Positions 1 to 15,130 of a stretch of DNA of 64,000 nucleotides are shown here, piece by piece. Below the pieces are notes generated by a model. The model ran no database searches. It saw nothing but the letters and a program-made list of their open reading frames with translations, and was not told where the DNA came from. This DNA comes from Adiantum capillus-veneris (lineage: Eukaryota; Streptophyta; Polypodiopsida; Polypodiales; Pteridaceae): NCBI GenBank assembly GCA_014529385.2, contig CM043949.1, positions 142,669,858 through 142,733,857 of the forward strand, read 5' to 3'. A program made the position numbers and the translations under genes. The first letter of the stretch is position 1. The number at the start of each line of letters is the position of its first letter.

Positions 1-40
1 GAGGACCTCCATTCTTGAGAAACAAAAGAGAAACCTTGTG

Positions 41-52
41 TTCTGATACCAA
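41..52 (-). other. Primer binding site of a Copia-type LTR element
   Basis: On the minus strand this reads TTGGTATCAGA, the complement of the 3' end of initiator methionine tRNA, the usual primer of plant Copia elements. It sits directly against the LTR that begins at 53. The element's internal region lies to the left, outside the window. Confidence 0.7.
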
Positions 53-1460
53 TGTAACATTTAATGGCCTAGTAACTTGTGTGTAGCGGAAAATAGCATG
101 AACATACTGAGGATTTCATTAGAATAGATTCCTAATGAGATTAACAAGAGTGCTTGGATGGAGAGAGCAACAAAAAGCATAACACCTAGTTAGATAGCAT
201 GAACAATACTTCAAAAGAGAGAGAAATTAAGCAATTGACAAAAGTTGAGGACCGGATTTTCATGGAGCCGGTCCCCCCTCCACAAGGCTTTGTATTATGG
301 TTTCTCCCATCAAGAGAGACATTTTACAATACAATTCCTTGTGTTCGTTCAATACTAGCTAGTGCAATTCCTTCCCTCATGGTCTCAGACCCAAGACCAC
401 ACACCTTCAAAGATGGTGAGAGCTAGCGGGGTATGAGAGTAGATTGAGAGGAAGCAGGAGTATTCTTACGAGAAAGATGTACATCTCCTCACATAATCAC
501 TCATATTAGCATAGCTTAGCTTAGTAATTAGAATGGTAGAGGAGATGAGCATGCATTGAAGCTTGGCTCTTGGTTGGATTTGCTTGAGAAGAAGAGAGAG
601 TCTTCTTTACTTCACACATGATATTGTGTGAGTGTGTGTGTGATAATGCCTTGCAAAAATCAGCCCCCTCTCTCTCTTGGTCGACCCCTCTTGCTATTTG
701 CTCTTGCTAGCATCCTATTGGACCTCCCCAGGCTTAGCCAATGGTAATTAAGCAGCATAAGTGATAGCCTTCTGACATATGTCCCTCTTTCCCCTTTTGT
801 GAGATCTTTAGGTAGTTAATAAATGCAACTAAACTCTCATTGGACCCCTTTGCCCCCTGGCCCCTTTGCCTCCTGGCCAATAGGAATCAGGTAAGCCATT
901 GGGCTACTGAATGCTCATTGGACCCCTTGAGAGACTGCCCAATAGTCTTCTAGAGAGCTTAATTCCCATTGGTTCTTTTATTAAGTGTTTTTTAATTAAT
1001 TAAACTAGATTTACTCTAGCCTAATTCTCATTGTTCCACCTCCAAGGCCATCCAATAGAAATTGGGGTACACCTTGTGGGCATATGGGCTAGGGAGCTGA
1101 CATGTGTCCCTCATTCCCTTTGTGTAAAGGGAGCTTGTGTGTGTGTTTTTCTCTCTCATCCCCTACTTGCAAGGCTCACCCCCTCCTATGTAGGGATGGA
1201 CGAAGAATTTTTGTGACACACACTAAGCATCCAATCTCCCTACTGTTTGGCCTTTGGACACAACCTTTGAATTTTGGAACCTTAGCATTTTGGAAGTCTT
1301 AATGGGCTGAACCTTAGGGTCTTTTAAGCCCATTGTTGCACATTGCTCTTTTGCAGATGGCCCCCCCTTTGGATCCCTCTTGTGGCCGGTCTGCTAGCTT
1401 AACCAATATTCTAGCTTTTTCTCCCCTGGCACTTCCCCAAATTAAATGATCAGTTTAACA
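53..1460 (-). mobile_element. 5' LTR of a Copia-type element, minus strand
   Basis: The stretch starts TGTAACATTT on the plus strand, next to a methionine-tRNA primer binding site, and ends GATCAGTTTAACA, so it has TG...CA ends with a short inverted end (TGTTA/TAACA). It holds no protein with family marks. The right edge is where LINE-like sequence begins, so the element probably landed in the LINE remnant. The other LTR is outside the window; length (1.4 kb) and right end are inferred. Confidence 0.55.
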
Positions 1461-1499
1461 TGAGAAAATCATTTGGGAGAATTAGATATTGATTATTAT

Positions 1500-4560
<3,061 letters not shown>

Positions 4561-6364
4561 TCGATCAACTCACGACGTATATGGTACCCCCCCCCCCTTG
4601 GTAGCACCCCTACGCGTGTAGGTAAAACCAGTTATAGAGTGATTAATGACTCGCATTCCTGAAGTGATAACAGAGATCTAAATTCATTTATCATCAAGTT
4701 TCATCAAGCTTTTCAATTGGTTAAGTGGATTTGTCCATCAGATGAATCTATATAGTGTTTCTCCACCAGGGAGCCTGGAGCCAAAAATTGTGGTTGTGTA
4801 GTGGGTAGCAAACTGCTTTCTAACCATATCTGTTAGCTCGTGAATGTGTTTCAAATGACACCAAAGAGAGAAAATGTTCTAAATGATTTGTTCTATCTCT
4901 GATATGAAGGTTGATTCATAGTGGTTTGTGATTCATGACCAAAACAGTGTTCCTACCGCCTCTATGATATGAAACAAAAAGCACTTTTTTTGCAAACACG
5001 CGACCATAAACGCATCATGTGCATAAATTAGTGTGTTGAACATGATGAACTTATCATGGGGAAGCTTTGTATGTACTCGGTTGACCCATACATGCACTCA
5101 TATGCGAAAAAACAAACTGAGAGGGTGACTACGCAAAAAAACGACATAGAGAGAAAGAGATGATGGCTATGGAGTTTAGTTAGAGCTTCTCACTGTGCTT
5201 TAGAATCGATTAGGGGCTATCAAAGGCTTCTTGCTTTGCCTTAAGAGAGTGGTGATGAGAGCTATATAGTGGTATCCGCCACGAAAGCTTCTTGAGAGCG
5301 CGTACACCGTGAGACAAGAGAGAAGATAATAAGCAAGTAGAGAGAGAGTGTCTTGAGAGAGAGAGAGAGAGAGGAGAGCTTATGGAGATGGTGATGAAGA
5401 GCTTGCACCACTCCAAATAATAGATATGTATAGCCTTGTGGTAGTAGACGTAACAGACGGCACTGAAAATTGAGGCTTGCAGGTGAATTTATAGGCTTTG
5501 CAGACAACTGGTTGGAGTGTGTCCCACGTAGATAGGTAGCGTTATTTTCTTGCCTGGAATAGCCCCTAGTTTTTGGGAAAGAGCTCTACACTTTCCTAAA
5601 AACAAACCTTTGCTTTTGGAGGTCAATCTCCCACTTACCATTTAATTTTTACAGTAATGACCATCGAAGCGGTATCTGACCAAGTAATGGAAACCGTAGC
5701 TAGACTATGCCACACCGTAATGTCCCGACATAATTATGATTTTCCGTACTGCCCCGACGTATTTACAATACCGCTTTTTATAAAAATATTTCTTGTAAAA
5801 ATCCGTGTGGTCCCATTTTTGCTCCGGGTGATCATTTTTAAATCCGACGGAGACTAAAATTAGTATTTTTACATTTAGGTCATCATAAAAAGCACATTGC
5901 TAAGCACGAAAAGCTAAAAATAGCGTAAAAGAAAAAAAAAACCAAATTTTCTAAAGTTGAACCACGGGTTTCTCTCGTCCCCACTGGAATAAGAAAGCGG
6001 ACTAGCTTTTCATTAAAAAGCACTGAAAATCATGAAAAGCTATAAATAGTGTGAAAAGCACTCCAAAAATAGATTTTTACAAAATTGAACCATAGCTCCC
6101 CCAGAACACGTAGATTAAGGATTCGACCTTGCTTCTTGCAAAAAAGCACCTAAAAGCATAAAAAACAGGAAAAAGCTAAAAATAGCGAATTTTTCTAAAA
6201 CTGAACCAAACGTCCATTTAACCTACTGGAACGTGGAAACGACCTTGCTTTTTAAAACCTTCCAATACTGTCAATCAAGCATCTTATGTCAAAATTTGGT
6301 AAAATAGATATTGAAAGCTATTTTTTATTATTTATAAGAGAGACCCAAAAATTGGGGATCTTAC
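4561..6364. other. Intergenic stretch without recognised gene
   Basis: I see no gene here. It holds an 11-bp C run near 4588, a short GA tract (about 5356-5373), and at 5870-6260 several loosely repeated AAAAGCTAAAAATAGCG-like units. Only short open frames without family marks are present. Confidence 0.6.
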
Positions 6365-7613
6365 AAATCCATAGCACCATTGATCATCTTGTCACTCTTC
6401 GTGTTCTCATGGAGGAAAGTTGTTTGAAAGGCAAGGGATTGTATTGTTGTTTTGTGGAATTTAAGAAAGCCTTTGATATGATTCCATGTAACAGTTTGTA
6501 GAGAAGGATACAAGAACTCCAAGTGCCAAGTGAGTTTATGCTTGCAGTTTCTCGAACCTATGAGAAGGTGATGTGTCAATTGCACATGGGATGAGGAATT
6601 TTAGAATTTTTTGTAAGCACTATTGAGGTTCAACAAGGATGTCCGTTGTCATCAACTCTCTTTGGTTTATGCATTGATCAATTGGAACAAATGGTATATA
6701 ACTTTATGCAAGAAGAAGGCATTGAAGAGGTCACTATTTGCAATGCGGTAATCATGCTTTTGTTGTATGCGGATGATGTAGTGCTTCTAGCACACACTTT
6801 AGAAGATGCAGAAAAGCTTATGGTTGTCCTTGAGAACTTTTGCTTGCAGAGTGGGCTGATTGTGAATGAAACCAAAAGAAAGGTTATGCTTGTGAAAACC
6901 AACCGTAAGGAGAAGCCATGCATTGTGTACAACAATGAAATAGTTGAAGTTGTTGTTGAGAGCTTTAAGTACCTTGGCCTTGACCAATCACAAGTGGCAT
7001 AAATATGCTATGCATCATCTGGAAGCAGGAAAGAGAGCATATTATGCATTCACGAACATGTGTAATGCGGGAAACATCGAGTGTTGGGTTCTTAAGAAGT
7101 ATCTTTTTGATGCATTGGTGACACTGGTTCTTCTTGATGGAGTTGAATTGTGGTGTGGGAACATCTCAAAGTCTACTTGGAAAGAGTTTGAGAATGTCCA
7201 AAAGAATTTTCTTACAAACTTTCTCCAAGTTAAGACACAAATATCATATATGCCCATACTTCTTGAGTCGGGATCTCTTCCAATTGAGGTTATGGGCATA
7301 GAAAGAGTTGTGGAGTACATGATAAAGATGCATCAAAACCCCTTACATCGACTTCCTACAATTGCATGGGAAGAAAGCAAAAAAGTTGTAAAGATGCATA
7401 AAAGCAATATCTTGAGCACGGGATGGATGCAAGACATAAAGAAGTGGTTTGGGAGATGGGATACATTACACTTGCTACATGATGCCTCAGTTGACTCCCA
7501 AGTGAATGAAGCTTTTCTACAATGCCAATGTATTATGGCTTGGGAGAAATACGGTGGGTCACGCTTCATACATTACACCACCCATATTGCACTTAACTAC
7601 AAAACCATGTTCT
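6365..7613 (+). pseudogene. LINE ORF2 remnant, copy B, 5' part (reverse transcriptase)
   Basis: The first stretch reads STIDHLVTLRVL, then LYCCFVEFKKAFDMIP (reverse transcriptase block with catalytic Asp), then QQGCPLSSTLFGL and LLLYADDVVLLAH (the YADD active site), then the LINE C-terminal region. All match the 1069-codon ORF at 49132 in order. It is 5'-truncated at about 6365 and broken by stops and frameshifts, for example after CNSL near 6500 and near 6960-7000. The ORF continues at 32357 after a 24.7-kb LTR insertion. It cannot encode a working enzyme. Confidence 0.92.
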
Positions 7614-7618
7614 TCACT

Positions 7619-8115
7619 TGTTAACCCTCATGCACATTCCTATCACCTACAATGGGCGCTGTATTATTTATTTGGTAGAGTCAAGTATCGGGCTTGTCGG
7701 TCCAATAGGAAAAAGGTAAGAGTGATCACCGATGAGAGGCGCACTCTAACTGTAACATTCAAGGGATTAGTTGGCTAAGCATGGGTGACCAAGTGTGAAT
7801 GGGGCGAGCTCATTTAAAAGTCAACTAAACCTAAAATTCACTCATTCTCTCATTTGTGCAATTGAAGAGTGCTCTTGCTCCATCTCCATCTTCTTCTTCT
7901 TTATCTCCTTGTGTGTGTGTGTCTGTATGCGTGAGAGAGAGAGAGAGAGAGGGAGAGTGTGCGATCGAGCATTGCAACGACGGCACGGTGGCGGCAAAGC
8001 GATTGAGCGCGGCGCAGCGGAGGCTCCTTCTTCTTCGCGGCGGCAAGGAATCCTCCATGACAGCAAGCGTAGAGCGGTTAGTGACACACCATCGCCATCT
8101 TTGAGCTTACTAGTT
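7619..8115 (+). mobile_element. 5' LTR, first part, of the 24.7-kb element
   Basis: Closely similar to 31400-32267 (for example TCCTATCACCTACAATGG and AAAGTCAACTAAACC). It ends in CTAGTT at 8110-8115, where a 6.5-kb insertion splits the LTR. The text resumes at 14621 with CTAGTTTAGGCTAG. It holds a short GT/GA-rich stretch at 7911-7955. Confidence 0.93.
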
Positions 8116-8331
8116 ACTTCGTTAGCGTAGAAGGAAAAATCAAAAATCTGACAGCTTCTTCGTCCACATGGAAGCGCTTTTTTAGCGAGTGTATCCTTAT
8201 TTTTAATCGCTCTTCTAATCGCAGGTAGATCGCGTCGCAATTCCACTAGGCCATCACTATTTAATATATTTTCAAGAGCTCGTCAGCTCGTTGCAACACA
8301 TCAGATACAGATAGTTGTCACAAGGTTAACA

Positions 8332-8488
<157 letters not shown>

Positions 8489-8499
8489 GGTTTTCTCAC

Positions 8500-8670
8500 T
8501 GTTTGTAGGAGGACTGCTTATGATGTGTTCGTGAGTTGTTTACTTTTGGTCCATGTCTAGTTATATGATGTCTTTGAAACGTTTCTAGTTGCATTTTCTC
8601 TCAGTGTCTATAGGATGACTCTTTATGATGTGTTTGTGAGTTGTTTCCTTTTGAACCATGTCTAGTTTAA
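8500..8670. repeat. Two-copy tandem repeat of about 95 bp
   Basis: TTATGATGTGTTCGTGAG...CCATGTCTAGTT at 8518-8562 recurs with changes at 8612-8664. No function seen. Confidence 0.7.
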
Positions 8671-9399
8671 AAACCATGCTTGAAGCAAGTAGGATTGCTT
8701 CAAAAGAGCTGCATCTTGACCATCCGCTACTCGCTCTAGAGCCCCCGTTGACCATTTCAATTAGGTGCATGCAAAGAATCCCTCGGCAACAATCCACTCA
8801 ATGGAAATGTGGGTTGTCAATCAATCTAATAAGTGCAAGAAAGAAAAGAGATACAGTGATACTGAAGTAGAGAGTGCTCATTTAGTGGAAGGAATGCATT
8901 TGATCAAAATGAAACTTGTTGCTTTATCAGGGGTAAATTTAGTAGGCATGGATTTAGAAAATGAACATGTTATTGTAGCTTTTGACCTTGATCTTACAAG
9001 GCCAAGGACTTTTATAGAAGTTATATAATCCACAGGATCATTTCCTAGTCAGTACAAAGACAGTCTTAACATGCACCTAGGCCATGGAGAAGGGCAGAGC
9101 AAGCATTATAAAAATTCGGTTCTATGGAGTTGTTTTTTTTACATTGCCTATATTTCCTCTTTGAATGGTCTTCATGGATATTCCTTTCATCAAGGAAGGG
9201 CTAGACACAAAGTAAAGATGGTAACTGTTGCTAAGCTCTTGTGATGGTTTTTGTCTATGACTCCCGTGCGGTTTGTTTTTAGAAGATAGTGAGTTTTATG
9301 TGGGTGCTTTGAAATCCTTGCAACGTGTCTCTGCAAATATGGATGTTCTAGTGGCTCTTGGTACTAATGCAGCTTATTAAGATAGTGCACCGTCATCAT

Positions 9400-9925
9400 C
9401 GTTTGCTTTGGTTTTTGAGTTCAGGATGTTGAAGGTAAATAGGGCTCCACAAGACCCTTGTATAGGGATGTCATGTACTTGCTGGAAAGTGCCCGGACTT
9501 CAGGATCTTTATCAAGTATACGCGATAGTGGGGCAACGAGAGAGCTACTAACATAATATGGTGGAAGGGGGAGCCCTTTACATGTGTCGCAATCTGTGAC
9601 CTGAAGGCTAAAGTCCAAAACAAAAACAAGCCCCTTTGCACACAATAAAGAGGGAGAGAGGGGCACTAGAAGCATCATCTTGAGATGCTGGATCAAGAAG
9701 GGCTCTAATGTCTAAAGGCGCGTTATCTTGGGGCTCGTCATCATGAGTAGAAAAAATAGTTTAGGACTGCAACAAGGCCGCAATGGCTTGGTCTTCATCT
9801 GCTGCAAGCAGTTCATGGGGGTTAAGAGGGATTGGACTGGTGGCTTGTAGGTCCCGAATAAGCAGAGAGTGGCGAATGATACCATGTGAGCGAGAGAGGC
9901 CAAGAGGCCTCCCACTATCAGAGGT
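9400..9925 (-). other. Unidentified minus-strand open region
   Basis: Two overlapping open stretches read toward lower coordinates. One gives NPHELLAADEDQAIAALLQ-like text near 9760-9840; the other gives RILDKDPEVRALSSKYMTSL near 9455-9520. The composition looks protein-like rather than random, but the frames do not join without a stop or shift and I recognise no family. It may be a captured exon inside the 6.5-kb insert or may be nothing. Confidence 0.3.
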
Positions 9926-9948
9926 GTAGAGAGAAAGCATTAGTGCAT

Positions 9949-9968
<20 letters not shown>

Positions 9969-9980
<12 letters not shown>

Positions 9981-10222
9981 TAGAGAGAAGATACACACAT
10001 AGAAAGGTGGTGCTTGATTGATTGATTTCCGTTACGTATATAGTCTTGATTAGGGAAGTTTGAACCGGTGTGGTGTCTCTTGGTGTCTCAAGGCATGAGG
10101 AGAGAGAGAAGGTAGAGAGAAGATACACACATAGAAAGGCGGTGCTTGATTGATTGATTGCGGTTACATATATAGGGAGATTTGAACCGGTGTGGTGTCT
10201 CTTGGTGTCTCAAGGCATGAGG
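9969..10222. repeat. Two-copy tandem repeat of about 125 bp
   Basis: GAAGGTAGAGAGAAGATACA...GGTGTCTCAAGGCATGAGG occurs at about 9974-10097 and again at about 10106-10222 with few changes. A (GT)n run precedes it at 9949-9971. Confidence 0.85.
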
Positions 10223-10380
10223 CTGGACATACACTTTGGGCATTTCACACCAACAATGCTTGCATCTTGAAGGCAAGGACCAACAATGCATGCATTTTGA
10301 AGGCATGTGGCAAGTAAGACGGCGCTAAGATAGCCAAAATATCATACTATTAGTCCGGGACTATAAAAAAAAACTAAGTT

Positions 10381-10735
10381 ATGCTTGTCATTGCCTTGGT
10401 TGACATGTATGCCAAATGTGGCTGGGCCAGGAAGCCCTGGGCTGTTTGCAGCAGATACAAAGGGAGGACGTCGCTCCAGATGCAATGACCTATAATTTCC
10501 TCTTAAGGTCATGTGGCACTACGTAAGATGCTGATATGGGAAGCAAAATTCACGATGATATTGTTTGTCAGGGGCTACCCAAAAAAGAAATTGTGTATGG
10601 CATTGCCTAGAATGACATGTATCAAAAGCACAAAAATTTCTTGAGGAGCTTCTTGTACGGAATTTCGCCTCTTCGAACGCACTAATTACAAGATCTGTAG
10701 AACAAGAGCACGGCTAGGAAGATGTGGTGTACTTC
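10381..10735 (+). pseudogene. PPR protein fragment
   Basis: Reads ALVDMYAKCG, then, after a frame change, EALGCLQQIQREDVAPDA and a CGTT end, which is the order of P- and L-type pentatricopeptide repeat motifs of plant organellar RNA-binding proteins. A stop follows, then a second unit (RSFLYGISPLRTH-like) in another frame. Only one to two of the 35-residue repeats survive, so it cannot be functional. Confidence 0.8.
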
Positions 10736-10739
10736 AAAA

Positions 10740-11100
10740 ATCACAGTGAGTTCTTGAGGGGTTGAAGCGAGCGCATCTCTCTAGATGCAATCACCTATGC
10801 TTGAATTTTGAAGGTGCTAAGATGGGCAAAAGCCCTAGGTTGTTTGCAGCGGATGCAAAGCAAGGACATCGCTCCAGATGCAATCACCTATGCTTTTGTC
10901 TTCAAGGCATGTGGCACTGCATTGATATGCGGAATGTGGTCTCTTCAAATGCATTGATTGCGGGATATGCCCAATAGCGACATGGCCAAGACGCTCTGGC
11001 TGGCTGTCACAATATTGTCTCTTCAAGTGGATTGATTGTGGGATATACCCTATAGGGACAGAGCCAAGAAGCTCTTGTTGTCTATTTCAAACATGCAAAG
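10740..11100 (+). pseudogene. PPR protein fragment
   Basis: Contains a shifted copy of the D-A-I-T-Y-A-F-V-F-K-A-C-G-T motif (about 10873-10920) and an NVVSSNALIAGYAQ end (about 10935-10975), both standard PPR repeat text, with frame breaks between them. The same truncated order recurs in the next fragments, so this is a decayed tandem array or one gene duplicated in pieces. Confidence 0.75.
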
Positions 11101-11109
11101 CAAGAACAT

Positions 11110-11400
11110 TTCTCTTGAAGGCATATGGAAATTCGGACGACGCTAAGATAGGCAAAAGAACGTACGATCATACTATTAGTCAGGGACTATCAAATAAATC
11201 TTCGTGCTTGGCATTGCCTTGGTTGACATGTATCCCAAATGTGGCAAGCCAGGAAGCCCTGGGCTGTTTTCAACAGATGCAAAAGAAGGGCATATCTCCA
11301 TATGCAATCACCTATGCTTTCTTCTTGAAGGCATGTGGCACTACATTGATGTCCAAAATGTTGTCTCTTCAAGTGCATTGATTACAAGATATGCCCAATA
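11110..11400 (+). pseudogene. PPR protein fragment
   Basis: Reads LGIALVDMYPKCGKPG, then (in another frame) EALGCFQQMQKKGISPYA and ITYAFFLKACGTT, then NVVSSSALITRYAQ and a stop. The motif order is that of one PPR repeat plus parts of its neighbours. At least two frame changes are needed, so it is a pseudogene. Confidence 0.82.
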
Positions 11401-11640
11401 GGACAGGGCCAAGAAGCTCTGGTTGGCTGTCAGAATGTCATCTCTTCAAGTGCATTGATTGTGGGATATGCCCAATGTCGTCTCTTCAAGTGCATTGATA
11501 ATAGGGGCATGGCGAATAAGCTCTAGCTGGCTGTCGAAATGTCGTCTCTTCAAGTGCATTGATTGCGGGATATGCTCGATAGCGATAAGGCCAAGAAGCT
11601 TTGGCTGGCTGTTTCCAACACGTGAAGCAAGGACATTTCT
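11401..11640 (+). pseudogene. Reiterated PPR scraps
   Basis: Three short repeats of a unit encoding NVVSSSALI (CGTCTCTTCAAGTGCATTGA at about 11440, 11480 and 11548) follow each other, each broken. This looks like small local duplications inside a dead PPR gene. Confidence 0.7.
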
Positions 11641-12120
11641 CCCAATGTAATCACCTATGCTTGCATCTTGAAGGCATGTGGCAATTCGGATGACGCTAAC
11701 ACTCATGGGTAACAAAATTCACGATGATATTGTACTCAGGGGCTATTGAAAAGTTGTGCTTGGCATTTCTTGGGACGACATGTATGCCAAATATGGTGTT
11801 CTTCAGAAAGCACAAGAGTTGCTTGAGGAGCTTCTTGTACGGAATGTCGCCTCTTGGAAGGCACTGATTGCCCATCTCAACATCTTCCAAATTGCCAGAT
11901 GCCTTCAAGATGCAAAGCCAAGGCATCTCTCTAGATGCAATCACCTATGCTTTCTTTTGAATGCATGTGGCACTACACTCATGTATGGAATGTCGTCTCC
12001 TCAAGAATTGCGTGATATGTCTGACAGTGTCGAAGCTCTGGCTGGTTGTTTCCAACATGCAAAGCTAGGATATTTCTCCTAATGTTATCACCTATGCTTG
12101 CATCTTGAAAGCATGTGAGA
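11641..12120 (+). pseudogene. PPR protein fragment
   Basis: Contains NVITYACILKACGNSDDA, a broken link, then DDMYAKYGVLQKAQELLEEL and LVRNVASWKALIAH, then another SRCNHLCFLLNACGTT-like shifted unit and NVITYACILKACES. This is the longest readable PPR run in the insert, about three repeats, but stops and shifts separate them. Confidence 0.82.
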
Positions 12121-13260
12121 GTACATAAGAGCAAAAATCGCATATGCGAAATGTGGTGCTCTTGAGAAAGCACAAAAGGTGCATCGACTCTCACATGCAT
12201 CAAAAGATTTTTAAAGTCTGGTAGCCCTCGAGCATACACCACACAAGGAACTTAAGACAATGGACACGGGGCTCCACTTGAGCCCGAGAGAAAAGCTATG
12301 GCTGGGTCTATAGTGGTCGGAAACACCAACAAAGCTAATACAAAATGATAGAAATTGAGCGAGGGTCTACTCACCTCAACTCGTAGAGCCTACACGGGCT
12401 CTGCAACCAAAATGAAATGCAAGTAAGAGCTCGCGAGCTCCAACTGGTATACAAAACTAGGGGTCGGAGACCCACACAAAAAGACCAACAAGATTCTCAA
12501 GAAAAGCACAGCACACTTTGGCTCTACGGAGACCAGGTGGCTTCACAAACATAGCCCTTAGAAGGCGCTCACACAATTTCTGTTGGAGAGTACGACTGCT
12601 CAAAATCCAACTTGCATAAACTCACAATATTCAGCCCACCTGCACAGCTACACGTCAACAAAAGAAGCCAGCAAAAACCTGTGAAACTGAAATCTATAAG
12701 CCCAATGTAGGCTATAAATGCTCAATGCAAAAGGGGGTGAGAGAGAACTCTTCACCTCCCTTAACCTGCCTCTCAAACCCCTGCGAATGACCAAAATTCT
12801 AGAGCGATGATACTTGACCAAATAGAGACCAGAACCACAGATGTGGACGTAAAAACTCACAGCAAATGGAAACAACAGCTTGCAGCCCGAATGCAGAGAT
12901 CCTACTTTTTGAAACCTGTAATAACCAGCTACTTGTGCATTCCTTCGATGCAAAATTTTCTCAATCCCCAAAGAAAGTAACCTAAACCATAGCCCATTGC
13001 AGGCGTTGCAGATTACCGCAAGCACTGCAAAGAGACTAGAGCTTTGTAGAGTGTAATTTTCTCCTCAAAACAAACATGCAATAACATGTTCGCAGCCCCC
13101 ATATTGGGTCAGCTAGTAGCCTATATCAGCCCACGTAGGGCGACAGTGAGTCCAACCCTTGACGGGGCGAGCTCAACCTCTACGCGCTCTCGCATGACAT
13201 GAAAGCCTGCACAATCATGCTCACTGTCCTCTTCTTTGCTATGCTTGAACTCAAATATCT
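12121..13260. other. Stretch without recognised gene inside the insert
   Basis: Only scraps of PPR text near 12140-12180 (AKCGALEKAQKV-like). The rest, up to 13260, shows no family marks on either strand. A 125-codon minus-strand open frame at 12648-13025 has no features that I recognise. Confidence 0.5.
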
Positions 13261-13735
13261 AAAGTGTGGACTCTTGGGATACGTTGGTCACAAGATATGG
13301 ACCACAAGATCATGGCTAGAGAGCTCTGTATTTTTCTAGCTTCCTTTGCAGAGTGTGAGCTCTTGCAATCCATTGATTGCATGATTTTCCCCATAGGAGA
13401 AAGCTCTACTCTGTATTTAGTAGATGCACAAAATGAGGGCGCAATCACTTACACATGCATCTTGAAGGCATGTAGCTGTGCACAAGATGCTACTATAGAT
13501 ACAAAAGCTCGAGCTGATATTGTTAGTCAAAGGTATTCTTGGCAATGTCTTTGTCGAAACGCCCCCGCCAAATGTGGTACGCTTGAGAAAGCACAAGAAG
13601 TGCTTGAGCAGCTTCCTATGTGGAATGTCGTCTCTTTGAATGCACTAATTGTGAGACGTGTCAAACATCAGGAGAGCATGCATATCTCTAGATGTAATCA
13701 CATACGCTTGCATCTCGAAGGCATGTGATACTTTG
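13261..13735 (+). pseudogene. PPR protein fragment, 154 codons open
   Basis: One frame stays open for 154 codons. It holds AITYTCILKACSCAQDATID, then APAKCGTLEKAQEVLEQLPM and WNVVSLNALI, matching two successive PPR repeats. The text before (ARELCIFLASFAECELL) and after (SRCNHIRLHLEGM, a shifted unit) is out of register, so the frame is open by chance over a broken gene. Confidence 0.78.
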
Positions 13736-14428
13736 CATAATCAGGAGCTCTCTACCTCGACGCATCATTGGTTGGTTTTCTAATTCGATTTCGTAGTGAA
13801 AGAGTTACTGCAAAATACTATTCTTGGACTCAACGCCAACAACAAGGAATTACGATAAGATTAATAATTGCGTACATTCCAGTCGTTATGAAATATGATA
13901 AAGCTTTGCAATGAAATAGCATTGTACTTGGATTGGTACAAATACTTACAACTTGTTCTAATTTTTATTTTTATTATACAATGTTCATAGTTAGAAAAAT
14001 GTTTCATTTGGTGTACTTAATTTTCATACATTTTTAACGTTATTATGTTTCATTGCAGTCAACGCATAAAGAAGCTTGAACCCAACTCTTGCACATTTAC
14101 AAACACGAGATATTTGAGCGAACGGTGAGTAACAACTACCGCATTCTACTATTGATCGCTAAGAACGCAGTGAAACAAACACGCTGAAATTTGCACACTG
14201 TCGTGGGAATGGCACGTTCCCTTGTATTGTAAAAAAAGGGGAGCATTATTTGAAACATAAAAATGGAACAACAAACAATTAATAGCATTGATGTCTTGTA
14301 TGATTACGATCATTGAGCTTGATAGAACTCTAATTCTCCTTGTGGTTTTTTGCGAAGTACACCTCCCAAACATTATGATCGATATCCCAAACACACTCTC
14401 ATGTAAAACAATCTAACAAGATTTGATG

Positions 14429-14433
<5 letters not shown>
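13736..14433. other. AT-rich stretch without recognised gene
   Basis: No protein or RNA gene seen between the last PPR fragment and the (CT)n tract. Confidence 0.5.

Positions 14434-14499
<66 letters not shown>
14434..14499 (+). repeat. (CT)n microsatellite
   Basis: 66 bp of pure CT near the right end of the 6.5-kb insert. Confidence 0.97.
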
Positions 14500-14501
<2 letters not shown>

Positions 14502-14626
14502 GCTTCATTTTAATATCTCTCCTCCCATTATAAAAATCTTAAACATAATTAATAGCATCAAATGATAGAACTTGTCGATTTCTTTTTCTTTTTTATGTCA
14601 AATGCATCTAACGAAGCACTCTAGTT

Positions 14627-14715
14627 TAGGCTAGTTGCATGCTTGGAGCCATTTGTAGCTCGCACACAGTGTATCGGCAAGTTCCTTGCATTGACACGTG
14701 CGACAGACCCACACA
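14627..14715 (+). mobile_element. 5' LTR, second part, of the 24.7-kb element
   Basis: TAGGCTAGTTGCATGCTTGG to CACACA matches the last 90 bp of the 3' LTR (about 32268-32351). The end at 14715 is fixed by the CA dinucleotide and the primer binding site four bases later. Confidence 0.9.
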
Positions 14716-14719
14716 TTTA

Positions 14720-14737
14720 TGGCGCCGTTGTTGGGGA
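14720..14737 (+). other. Primer binding site of the 24.7-kb element
   Basis: TGGCGCCGTTGTTGGGGA, the typical plant Gypsy-class primer binding site, four bases after the LTR end. It fixes the plus-strand orientation of the element. Confidence 0.85.
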
Positions 14738-15130
14738 ATGCCATACACTAAGCTTGAGTGGCACTCTGTGCTTCTTTGTGGTGCAATTTCCATTGTAGGA
14801 AGGTACGGAAGGAAGGTGTGTGTGTTGAGAAGAAGGATTTTGTTTTGCTACTTTGAATTTCTTTGTTAATGAGGTTTTGAAAGGTACTGTGTTTTCTCTA
14901 TGATAAGGTGTTAGTATTAAGGTTGTTAGTTCTATGTAATGTAAAGTACAGTAAGTAGGAAGTAGATCTGTTAGAGCTAAAGAAGTGTGTTAGTGTGTAA
15001 CAGTAGGTGTATTAGTTATAAGTAGCTAGGTAGAGTGTGTGTGTGCTCGTGCACAAACCGCGGTGACCTTATCCCCAAAAAAATAGAAAATAAATTAATT
15101 AATCAATTAAAAAAATTTAAAGGTAGGACC